DNA of 64,000 nucleotides from Agreia sp. PsM10 (lineage in GTDB: Bacteria > Actinomycetota > Actinomycetes > Actinomycetales > Microbacteriaceae), in assembly GCF_030433855.1 (NCBI RefSeq), contig NZ_JARUXC010000002.1:186001-250000 (forward strand), given 5' to 3'. Both the position numbers and the translations under genes were made by a program. A model generated the notes under the pieces. That model was not told the origin of the DNA and searched no databases. It worked only from the letters and a program-made list of their open reading frames with translations. This document shows, one piece after another, positions 52,879 through 59,952 of the stretch. The number at the start of each line of letters is the position of its first letter. Position 1 is the first letter of the stretch.

Positions 52879-54054
52879 ATGACAGACCTCATCGAATCCG
52901 CGGCCTCCCGAGTCGAGTGGATCAGCTCGCGCATGCGCCTGCTCGCGGCAGTGCGTCGCCAGTTCGCCGAGTCGAGGCCCTTCGAGGGCCACCGCATCGG
53001 CATGTCCCTGCACATCGAGCCGAAGACGGCCGTCCTTCTCGAGACCCTCGCGGCCGGCGGCGCCGAGATCGTCGGCACCGGAAACCACGGATCAACGCAG
53101 GACGACGTGGTCGCCTACCTGCGCAATCAGGGCATGACCCTCTTCGGCCGCCGCGACGACACGCTCGAGCAGCACCACGCGAACGTGGCCGCCGTGCTCG
53201 ACGCGACCCCCGACATCCTGCTCGACAACGGCGCCGACCTGGCGGCGGGAATCGTGGCCCGCGGCGCGGGAGCGTCGCTGATCGGCGGCACGGAGGAGAC
53301 GACCTCGGGTGGCGACAGACTGCGCGACGAGCTTCTCGGGCGGGTTCCGTTCCCCGTCATCGTGATCAACGACAGCCTGCTGAAGCAACTGGGCGAGAAC
53401 AAGCACGCGGTCGGCCAGTCCGTCGTCGAGAGCTTCATGCGCATCACGAACCTCATGATTCCCGGACGCCGTTTCGTGGTCGTCGGCTACGGCTGGTGCG
53501 GCCGGGGAGTCGCCCAGTACCTGCGCGCACTCGGCGGAAAAGTCGCCGTGGCCGAGGTCGACGAGCTGAAGGCCTTCGAGGCGGCCCTCGACGGATTCCG
53601 GGTCGACACGGCAGACGGCCTGGCCGAGTGGGGAGAGGTGTTCATCACGGCGACCGGTCGCGCGAACGTGCTCACGATGTCGGCGATCGAACGCATGTCA
53701 GACGGCGCGATCCTCGCGAACTGCGGCCACTTCCCCTGGGAGATCGACACGGCGTCGCTGCGCACCGCTGCGGCAGGTGCCCGGGCGATCGACGACACCA
53801 TCGAGCGCATCGACCTGCCGAACGGCCGGCACGTCATTCTGATCGCCGGAGGGCGCATGTTCAACCTCGCGGGCACCGCTCCGAAGGGCAACTCGCTCGA
53901 CTCGATGGATCTCGGCTTCCTGCTGCAGGTGCTGTCACTCGAGCGGGTCGCGACCGGCGCGAGCACCCTGGTCGCGGGCGCCCAGCCCGTGCCCGACGAC
54001 CTCGAGCGCGAGATCGCGCGTCGTATGGTCGCCGCCATGGGCGCGAGCCTCTAG
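52879..54054 (+). CDS. S-adenosylhomocysteine-hydrolase-like protein
   Basis: A 391-residue protein of the AdoHcyase/NAD-binding family. It has SLHIEPKTAVLLETLAAGGAEIVGTGNHGSTQDDV, a ligand-site stretch INDSLLKQLGENKHAVGQSVVESFMR (equivalent to NDxxxKxxFDNxxGTGQS), and the NAD fold VVVGYGWCGRGVAQYLRALGG near 200. Differences from true AHCY are clear: it is about 40 residues or more shorter, the FDN and GTGQS motifs are changed, and the C-terminal Lys-Tyr tail is missing. It may act on a related thio- or deaminated nucleoside such as S-inosylhomocysteine (inference from context). Confidence 0.8.
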   Translation: MTDLIESAASRVEWISSRMRLLAAVRRQFAESRPFEGHRIGMSLHIEPKTAVLLETLAAGGAEIVGTGNHGSTQDDVVAYLRNQGMTLFGRRDDTLEQHHANVAAVLDATPDILLDNGADLAAGIVARGAGASLIGGTEETTSGGDRLRDELLGRVPFPVIVINDSLLKQLGENKHAVGQSVVESFMRITNLMIPGRRFVVVGYGWCGRGVAQYLRALGGKVAVAEVDELKAFEAALDGFRVDTADGLAEWGEVFITATGRANVLTMSAIERMSDGAILANCGHFPWEIDTASLRTAAAGARAIDDTIERIDLPNGRHVILIAGGRMFNLAGTAPKGNSLDSMDLGFLLQVLSLERVATGASTLVAGAQPVPDDLEREIARRMVAAMGASL

Positions 54055-54056
54055 GC

Positions 54057-54815
54057 GTGCCCGCCGTGCCCGCCGTGCCTGCTGTTCCCGCCACGTCTGT
54101 GCCAGTCGAGCCAGAGTACGCGGCGCCCGCCCTCGACAAGGGGCTCGACATCCTCGAACTCCTCGCCGCCACGAGCGGAGGCCTCAGTCAGGCCCAGGTC
54201 GCCTCGGGCGTCGGGCGCAGCGTCAGCCAGATCTTCCGGGTGCTCAGCACCCTCGAGCGTCGCGGCTACGTGCACCGGGACGCGCAGTCGGGGCTCTACG
54301 TGCTGTCGTTGCGGCTGTTCGATCTCGCCCACCGTCACGATCCTCTGCGCGGCCTGCTGCAGGCATCCGTCGGCCCGATGCGCGCTCTCGCCGACGCGAC
54401 CGAGCAGTCGTGCAACCTCAGCGTCGAAGACGCGGGTCTCTCCCGGGTCGTCGCCCAGGTCGAGAGTCCCGGCGACTTCGGATTCCGCGTGCGGGTGGGC
54501 GCACTCTTCCCGCTCGACGAGACGGCGACCGGCGAGGTGCTCAGGGCTTTTCGAGACTCGGTTCCGGATGCGCGGGAGCCCGATCTCGGTGCCGTTCGCG
54601 CGGCGGGTCACGTCGAGCGCGGCGACGAGCTCCACGCCGGCGTGATCGACGTCGTCTTCCCCGTGCTGAGGCCCGATGGCAGTGCCGTCGCCGCGCTGAC
54701 GGTTCCCTACGTCGCGACGAGGGTGAGTGTGAGCGGTGTCGACGAGGTGGTGCGACTCGCCCGCGAGACCGCTTCGCAGATCGCCGCCAGCCTCTTCCCG
54801 GCATCGACGCCCTAG
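54057..54815 (+). CDS. IclR-family transcriptional regulator
   Basis: A 252-residue regulator. A winged helix-turn-helix (about 24-85: LDKGLDILELLAATSGGLSQAQVASGVGRSVSQIFRVLSTLERRGYV) is followed by the IclR effector domain (about 100-250). The N-terminus is a run of Val-Pro-Ala encoded by the nearly exact 9-nt repeat GTGCCCGCC, offering three successive GTG starts (54057, 54066, 54075); the first is chosen as it begins 2 bp after the previous stop. It probably controls the neighbouring nucleoside genes. Confidence 0.87.
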   Translation: MPAVPAVPAVPATSVPVEPEYAAPALDKGLDILELLAATSGGLSQAQVASGVGRSVSQIFRVLSTLERRGYVHRDAQSGLYVLSLRLFDLAHRHDPLRGLLQASVGPMRALADATEQSCNLSVEDAGLSRVVAQVESPGDFGFRVRVGALFPLDETATGEVLRAFRDSVPDAREPDLGAVRAAGHVERGDELHAGVIDVVFPVLRPDGSAVAALTVPYVATRVSVSGVDEVVRLARETASQIAASLFPASTP

Positions 54816-54818
54816 GCT
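54813..54818 (+). promoter_or_regulatory. -10 box for leaderless add transcript
   Basis: TAGGCT lies 7 nt before the ATG at 54826. Its first three bases are the stop codon of the IclR gene, so promoter and stop overlap. Confidence 0.5.
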
Positions 54819-54825
54819 GATCCTC

Positions 54826-55947
54826 ATGAACGATTCACGAGAGCAGTACACGCTCGCCAACGGCCGAACGAGCATCAATGCTCTCCCCAAGGTGTCTCTC
54901 CACGACCACCTCGACGGCGGCCTCCGCCCCTCCACGATCCTGGAGCTCGCCGACTCGATCGGCTTCGAGGTGCCGGCCTCCGATGCCGCTGCTCTCGGCG
55001 AATGGTTCGAGGATTCGGCCGACTCGGGATCGCTCGTCGACTACTTGGCGACGTTCGAGGTGACGGTCGGGGTCATGCAGACAGAAGAGGGTCTCAGTCG
55101 CGTCGCCCGCGAATTCGTTCAGGATCTTGCCGCAGACGGTGTCGTCTACGGCGAGGTGCGGTGGGCCCCGGAGCAGCATGTGTCGAAGGGTCTCACCCTC
55201 GACCAGACCGTCGAAGCCGTGCAGCGAGGAATCGAGCAGGGCATCGACGACGCGCGCCACGACGGCAAGGCGCTGCGCGTCGGCCAGCTGGTCACCGCGA
55301 TGCGCCACGCCGACCGGGGTCTCGAGATCGCCGAGCTCGCCGTGCGTCATCGCGACCGCGGCGTCGTCGGATTCGACATCGCCGGGGCCGAGCTCGGTTT
55401 CCCCGCGGGCAACCACCGCGCGGCGTTCGACTACCTCGCGCAGAACTACTTCCCCGTCACCGTGCACGCGGGCGAGGCCGACGGCCTCGACAGCATCCGA
55501 GGCGCCCTCTTCGACGGTCGCGCGCTCCGCCTCGGACACGGCGTGCGCCTGGCCGAAGACATCCGCATCGAATCGAGCGACGACGAGAACACCTTCGTCA
55601 CGATCGGCGGCCTCGCGCAGTGGGTCAAAGACAGGGAGATCGCGCTCGAGCTCTCGCCGTCGTCGAACCTGCAGACCGGTGCCATCACCGCATGGGGCGA
55701 CGAGCTCGAAGACCACCCGTTCGACCTGCTCTACCAGCTGGGTTTCACGGTCACCGTCAACACCGACAACCGTCTGATGAGCAACACGTCGCTCAGCCGG
55801 GAGCTCTCGCTGCTGTCCGACGCCTTCGGTTACGACCTCGAAGACTTCGAGGTGTTCCAGCTCAACGCCGCGAATGCATCGTTCCTGCCGCTCGACGAGC
55901 GTCAGGACCTCGCCGACACGATCATCGCGGGCTTCCAGAACGCCTAG
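54826..55947 (+). CDS. add: Adenosine deaminase
   Basis: Deaminates adenosine and deoxyadenosine. The 373-residue protein has the zinc motif SLHDHLDGGLRP, FDIAGAELGFP, the catalytic HAGEADG, LGHGVRLAED and the actinobacterial form NTDNRLMSNTSLSREL in place of STDDP. All metal and catalytic residues are seen. It is followed after 2 bp by PTS EIIA and EIIB genes and lies near two nucleoside hydrolases that can cleave the inosine it makes. Confidence 0.94.
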   Translation: MNDSREQYTLANGRTSINALPKVSLHDHLDGGLRPSTILELADSIGFEVPASDAAALGEWFEDSADSGSLVDYLATFEVTVGVMQTEEGLSRVAREFVQDLAADGVVYGEVRWAPEQHVSKGLTLDQTVEAVQRGIEQGIDDARHDGKALRVGQLVTAMRHADRGLEIAELAVRHRDRGVVGFDIAGAELGFPAGNHRAAFDYLAQNYFPVTVHAGEADGLDSIRGALFDGRALRLGHGVRLAEDIRIESSDDENTFVTIGGLAQWVKDREIALELSPSSNLQTGAITAWGDELEDHPFDLLYQLGFTVTVNTDNRLMSNTSLSRELSLLSDAFGYDLEDFEVFQLNAANASFLPLDERQDLADTIIAGFQNA

Positions 55948-55949
55948 AC

Positions 55950-56405
55950 ATGCGCCTCGACGAACTGCCCGATGACGTCATCGAGCTGCGGGCCCGTGCG
56001 ACGGATTGGCGGCAGGCGGTGCGCCTCGCCGGCGATGCCCTCGTCGCCGGCGGCGTAGTGACGGATGCCTACACCGAGCGCATGGTGCAGGTCGTCGAGG
56101 AGTTCGGCGCGTACATCGTGATCGCGCCCGGTCTGGCGCTCGCGCACGCGCGGCCCGGGCCCGACGTTCTGCACGACGGGCTCGCGGTCGTGACGCTCGA
56201 CGAACCCGTCGTGTTCGGGCATCCGCACAACGACCCCGTCGAGGTCGTGCTGGCGCTCGCGGTCACGAGCACCGAGGGCCACGTCACCGTTCTGGCGGAG
56301 CTGGCCAACGCGTTCAACGATCCCACTGCGACTCGGTCCCTCGCGAGGGCGAGTACTCCCGATGCGGTGCGGGCCGTCCTGACTCGAACTCAATCCGAGT
56401 CCTAG
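55950..56405 (+). CDS. PTS EIIA component (fructose/mannitol/ascorbate type)
   Basis: A 151-residue phosphocarrier of the PtsN/EIIA2 fold. The phosphorylatable His is His66 in LALAHARPGPD, and PVEVVLALAVTSTEGHVTVLAELANAF is the typical second half. It starts 2 bp after add. Together with the EIIB gene behind it, it would pass phosphate to an EIIC permease, but none is present in the window, so it may serve a distant EIIC or a regulatory role. Confidence 0.88.
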   Translation: MRLDELPDDVIELRARATDWRQAVRLAGDALVAGGVVTDAYTERMVQVVEEFGAYIVIAPGLALAHARPGPDVLHDGLAVVTLDEPVVFGHPHNDPVEVVLALAVTSTEGHVTVLAELANAFNDPTATRSLARASTPDAVRAVLTRTQSES

Positions 56406-56414
56406 TGGCCACGC

Positions 56415-56420
56415 TAAGAT
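56415..56420 (+). promoter_or_regulatory. -10 box for leaderless EIIB transcript
   Basis: TAAGAT lies 7 nt before the ATG at 56428, so EIIB may also be transcribed apart from EIIA. Confidence 0.45.
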
Positions 56421-56427
56421 CGACCCT

Positions 56428-56700
56428 ATGAAGATCATCGCCTTCTGTGGCGCAGGCATCGGCACGTCGGCCATTCTCAAGGTGAACGCCGAACGGGCCC
56501 TCGCCCGACTCGGAATCGACGCTCAGATCGAGGCCACCGACATCGCCGGGCTCGCCGTGGCCGCCGAAGACGCGCAGGTCATCCTGGCTTCTCCCGAGCT
56601 CGTCAAGTTCATCGGCAAGACGTATGCCGACGTGGTCGTCATCGAGAACTACTTCGACCTCGACGAGCTCACCCGAAAGCTGGAGATCGCGCTCGGCTGA
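56428..56700 (+). CDS. PTS EIIB component (lactose/ascorbate type)
   Basis: A 90-residue single-domain EIIB with the phosphorylatable Cys7 in FCGAGIGTSAILK, followed by alternating strands and helices as in UlaB- or CmtB-type proteins. The C-terminus (VVIENYFDLDELTRKL) is normal. It lies 22 bp after EIIA. No EIIC gene follows; the next 229 bp hold dispersed repeats and then a DUF222/HNH gene. Confidence 0.88.
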   Translation: MKIIAFCGAGIGTSAILKVNAERALARLGIDAQIEATDIAGLAVAAEDAQVILASPELVKFIGKTYADVVVIENYFDLDELTRKLEIALG

Positions 56701-56726
56701 TCGCGTGCGCGATTCTGCCTGTCCCG

Positions 56727-56799
56727 TTCCCTGAGCCTGTCGAACGGCCCTGCGCTCGCTGAGCTTGTGAAAGGTTCGTTCCCTGAGCTTGTCGAAGGG
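56727..56799 (+). repeat. Cluster of three dispersed CCCTGAGC... repeats
   Basis: Full copies at 56727-56747 (with GAACGG instead of GAAGGG) and 56779-56799, with a degenerate copy between them (about 56755-56774). They fill the gap between the PTS genes and the HNH gene. Confidence 0.75.
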
Positions 56800-56929
56800 C
56801 CCCCAAGTCCGCCCCGTTCTCCTCCTCCACAACCTCTATTGCGCCGCAGTTATCCACAGCCATATTCCCTGATCAAGCGTCGAATGCCTCCATCGACACG
56901 ATGTCGGTGGCTACTGTTTGACTTCTCGT

Positions 56930-58576
56930 ATGGACCTCCTCGACGCATCCCTCGGCGATATCGCCGCGCGTCTCCGGCAGCTCCTCGACGAGAACCGGGC
57001 GGCCCTCGCGTCAGGTTCCGGGTCGGCCGCCGATCCCGGTGATGCCCTGCTCGCGGCGGCCCACGCGTGGGAGGCCATCGGTCGCACCGGCGACGCTGCC
57101 CGTACCTGGGTGGCGGCGGAGGTCGCGCACGAGTCCCGCCGTGAACTCGACACCGCGGGGCTCGCGTACCGTCACGGGTTCGGGTCGGCGAGAAAGCTCC
57201 TCGCCGCGACCACGAACACTTCTGAGCGCACTGCGGCGACCCGCATCAGCCTGGGCCAGCGGTTGCGGTCGTCGGTGTCTTTGTCGGGAACGCCGAATCC
57301 GAGTTTCTTCCCGGTCGTGGAGGCGGCGTTCTTCGCCGGTCGGGTGGGCGTGGATTCGGCGGCGGTGATCTGCCGCACCCTGTCCGAGGTCGTGAACCGC
57401 ACCGGCTGGTCGGATGCCACGGATCAGGCCGAACGGCACCTCGTCGCCGCCGCGATGGCCACCATCGCCGACCCCGACTTTGATGCCGGCCCCGGCCCCG
57501 ACCCCGACCCCGACCCCGATTCTGATGCCGACGCGGATGCGGATGCGGGCGTCGACGAGGGCGGCGGTACGGGCGATGGGGATGCGTGGTCCAGGGCACC
57601 GAGGCGGTACACGGTCGAGGAGATCGGCCGGCTCGCGATCCGCATCCGGGAGCGCCTCGATCCCGACGGTGCCGAACCCCGCGACGCCGTGAAGCAGTCG
57701 CTGCGCGGGTTCAGCTACCCGAAAGTGGGCGCAGACGGCATGGCCCGCGGCCGCTACGCACTTCCTCCCCTGCAACTCGGTGTGTTCCTGGCCGCGGTCG
57801 GCTCGATCCTCAGCCCCCGCACTCCCGACGCACCGAACCCAGCAGACCCACCAGCGGCCGGCCCCGACCGCGGCGCTACCCGCATCGCCGGGGATCAGAC
57901 CAATGACGTCCTGACGATCGATGACCGCTCTCCACAAGAACCCGCACAACGGGGCGACACTTCAGACGACCACACCGTGATCGATGCGCGCACGGCGGAG
58001 CAGAAACTCCTCGACGCGGTCATGACCCTCCTCGACATGGCCGCGACGTCGCCGTCTGCGTCGCTGCTGAACGGGGCGGCGCCGACCGTGAACGTGCACG
58101 TCACCCTCGACGACCTCCAAACGGGTCGAGGAGCCGCGTGGATCGACGGCAGCACCGAACCCATCCCCATCAGCACCGTCGACCAGCTCCGCTGCCACGG
58201 CAGCACCATCACCACCCTCTTCGGCCAGCACGGCGAGATCCTGCACCACGGCAAAACGAAACGCCTCGCCACCCGAAGGCAACGCAGAGCCCTCGCCGCC
58301 CGCGACGGCGGATGCGTCATCCCCGGCTGCACCGCACCACCCTCACGGTGTCAGGCGCACCACGTCACCCCGTGGGTGAGTGAGAGCCATCCACCCGGAC
58401 GGACCGACATCGACAATTTGGCTTTACTGTGCCCGTTCCACCACACCACCATCCACACCTCGGCATGGCAACTCGTCATGATCCACGGCAGACCACATGT
58501 CAAACCACCCAGCTGGCAAGACCCGCACCGAACACCAAGACCCGCCGGGCACCAACGAACGGGCAGACCCTGGTGA
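56930..58576 (+). CDS. DUF222 / HNH endonuclease-domain protein (13E12 type)
   Basis: A 548-residue member of a multicopy actinobacterial family. The N-terminal DUF222 helical domain (about 40-185, with HGFGSARKLLAATTNTSERTA) is followed by a low-complexity acidic linker of Asp-Pro and Asp-Ala repeats (about 183-207), and at the end an HNH domain: RDGGCVIPGCTAPPSRCQAHHV, then DNLALLCPFHHTTIH, with four zinc Cys and catalytic His. The role is unknown, possibly mobile or defence-related. The start ATG at 56930 is taken with a TACTGT box 12 nt upstream; a TTG at 56918 is an alternative. Confidence 0.87.
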   Translation: MDLLDASLGDIAARLRQLLDENRAALASGSGSAADPGDALLAAAHAWEAIGRTGDAARTWVAAEVAHESRRELDTAGLAYRHGFGSARKLLAATTNTSERTAATRISLGQRLRSSVSLSGTPNPSFFPVVEAAFFAGRVGVDSAAVICRTLSEVVNRTGWSDATDQAERHLVAAAMATIADPDFDAGPGPDPDPDPDSDADADADAGVDEGGGTGDGDAWSRAPRRYTVEEIGRLAIRIRERLDPDGAEPRDAVKQSLRGFSYPKVGADGMARGRYALPPLQLGVFLAAVGSILSPRTPDAPNPADPPAAGPDRGATRIAGDQTNDVLTIDDRSPQEPAQRGDTSDDHTVIDARTAEQKLLDAVMTLLDMAATSPSASLLNGAAPTVNVHVTLDDLQTGRGAAWIDGSTEPIPISTVDQLRCHGSTITTLFGQHGEILHHGKTKRLATRRQRRALAARDGGCVIPGCTAPPSRCQAHHVTPWVSESHPPGRTDIDNLALLCPFHHTTIHTSAWQLVMIHGRPHVKPPSWQDPHRTPRPAGHQRTGRPW

Positions 58577-58681
58577 CCGCGGTGAGCTCGGAGTCGGCCA
58601 TGGTGACATCCCGATCAAGCACCTTCGTCGCACCGGGCAGGCTCGAGGCAGAACTCATCCTGATGGCACTGGCGCGAGAAG

Positions 58682-59257
58682 TCACGCTCCGCCGTGGGAG
58701 TCGTACTCCTCGACCACGACACCCGACTCGAATGAACGGGTTCTGGTCAAGTCATACGAGCGGGGTGCGGCGGCGGCATCGCCGAACAAGGAGATGCCGG
58801 AGCCGAAGACGATGGGATTGCGTTTCAGGACGATGTGGTCGATCTCCGACAGAAGGGCGCCTGCGAGCTGTCCGCCACCGCACAGCCAGATATCCAGGCC
58901 GTCTTTCCGTTTCAGCTCGCGCACAGTGGTGAGGGGATCGTCGGTCAGGACAATGTCCGGGTCGACGCCACGCGGGCGGCGGCTCGCGACGATCTGGCGC
59001 AGGTGAGGGTAGGGGCTGGTGATTCCGGCATCGAGTGCCGGAATGAGTGTGTTCCACCCCATGATGACCGTGTCGAATCGCGTCTTCGGCGGCTCGATTC
59101 CCAGAGCAGCGTGCACGTGCGCCGGCAGCGCATCCGCATACTCGCCGAATACGACCGACGCATGGTCGCCCTCAACGAGGAACGCGTCGAACCCGCCGGC
59201 CGCGTCGGCAATATATCCATCGATGCTGACGGCGACATAGTAGATGAGCTTTCGCAT
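58682..59257 (-). CDS. RibD-C / dihydrofolate-reductase-like protein
   Basis: A 191-residue reductase-fold protein: YYVAVSIDGYIAD at the start, VIMGWNTLIPAL (NADPH region), ASRRP, and WLCGGGQLAGALLSEIDHIVL near the end, the standard pattern of the RibD C-terminal/YyaP family. The exact reaction is unknown in most such proteins. GGAG precedes the ATG. It is divergent from a TetR regulator across a 71-bp gap with two operator-like repeats and is probably its target. The 105 bp between this gene and the HNH gene hold nothing recognisable. Confidence 0.85.
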   Translation of the reverse strand: MRKLIYYVAVSIDGYIADAAGGFDAFLVEGDHASVVFGEYADALPAHVHAALGIEPPKTRFDTVIMGWNTLIPALDAGITSPYPHLRQIVASRRPRGVDPDIVLTDDPLTTVRELKRKDGLDIWLCGGGQLAGALLSEIDHIVLKRNPIVFGSGISLFGDAAAAPRSYDLTRTRSFESGVVVEEYDSHGGA

Positions 59258-59269
59258 GGCGTCTCCAAT

Positions 59270-59309
59270 CACGACAACTGTCGTGGTTAAAGTACAACAG
59301 GAGTCGTGG
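59270..59309. promoter_or_regulatory. Two operator-like repeats between the reductase and TetR genes
   Basis: CACGACA-AC-TGTCGTG (59270-59285) is a perfect palindrome. A related imperfect copy (TACAACAGGAGTCGTGG, 59293-59309) starts 23 bp later, two helix turns, and shares the GTCGTGG half. This is the usual layout for a TetR dimer pair. Confidence 0.65.
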
Positions 59310-59315
59310 TTTGGC

Positions 59316-59321
59316 TAGCAT
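59316..59321 (+). promoter_or_regulatory. -10 box for leaderless TetR transcript
   Basis: TAGCAT lies 7 nt before the ATG at 59329, just past the operator repeats. Confidence 0.5.
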
Positions 59322-59328
59322 GATCGAC

Positions 59329-59895
59329 ATGGCTCGCAACACAGAACGGCGCTCCGCTCTCGCCGACGCCGGCATCCGCGTGCTGGCCGAGCAAGGAGCT
59401 CGCGGTCTCACGCACCGCGCCGTCGACGTTGCAGCCGGCACTCCGCGCGGTACCGCGTCGAACTATTTCCCGTCCCGCGACGATCTCATCTCCGCATTGG
59501 TCGGCCGCATAGGAGAGCGACTCACGCCTGATCCCACGCGCCTGTCGTCGCATGCCGCTCGGACTCCTGATCGTGACCTCTTCGCCGACTACCTGCGCGA
59601 TGTCGTGCGGCGACTCAGTACTGACCCGCATGTACCGCTCGCTCTCTTCGAACTGCGGCTGGAAGCCGCACGGCGTCCGGCCGTCGCCAAGGCGCTCGGT
59701 GCATGGAGGCAGCGAGCATTCGAGGACGATGTCGCTTTCAACGACGAGTCAGACTTGCCCGGGGGACGAACGGAGATCGCCCTGTTCCACTACGCCATCG
59801 ACGGACTGATGCTCGACAATCTCACCGCACCGATCGACAGCGGACTATCCGTCGACGCAGCCATCGACGAGTTGGTCGACCGCATTCTTCGGTGA
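59329..59895 (+). CDS. TetR-family transcriptional regulator
   Basis: A 188-residue regulator with the HTH near the N-terminus (RRSALADAGIRVLAEQGARGLTHRAVDVAAGTPRGTASNYFPSRDDL, about residues 6-50). The start at 59329 is chosen because the TAGCAT box fits a leaderless transcript from it; an ATG three codons upstream is possible. It lies divergent to a RibD-C-like reductase and most likely represses it and itself. Confidence 0.88.
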   Translation: MARNTERRSALADAGIRVLAEQGARGLTHRAVDVAAGTPRGTASNYFPSRDDLISALVGRIGERLTPDPTRLSSHAARTPDRDLFADYLRDVVRRLSTDPHVPLALFELRLEAARRPAVAKALGAWRQRAFEDDVAFNDESDLPGGRTEIALFHYAIDGLMLDNLTAPIDSGLSVDAAIDELVDRILR

Positions 59896-59952
59896 TCCCG
59901 TTCCGCATGCGGGTCATAAGGGCGCGCCTCTACAGCCGACTGGGCGTAACGA

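Noticed and set aside
38426-56799. CRISPR array from the recurring CCCTGAGC... repeat
   Set aside because: Copies are scattered over tens of kb without regular spacers, and no cas genes are present.
56850-56858. Replication origin at the DnaA-box-like site
   Set aside because: Only one box, no AT-rich unwinding region, and no dnaA/dnaN nearby.
57246-57599. Minus-strand frame inside the HNH gene rich in His/Arg/Pro
   Set aside because: It is the complement of the Asp-Pro repeat tract, with no start signal.
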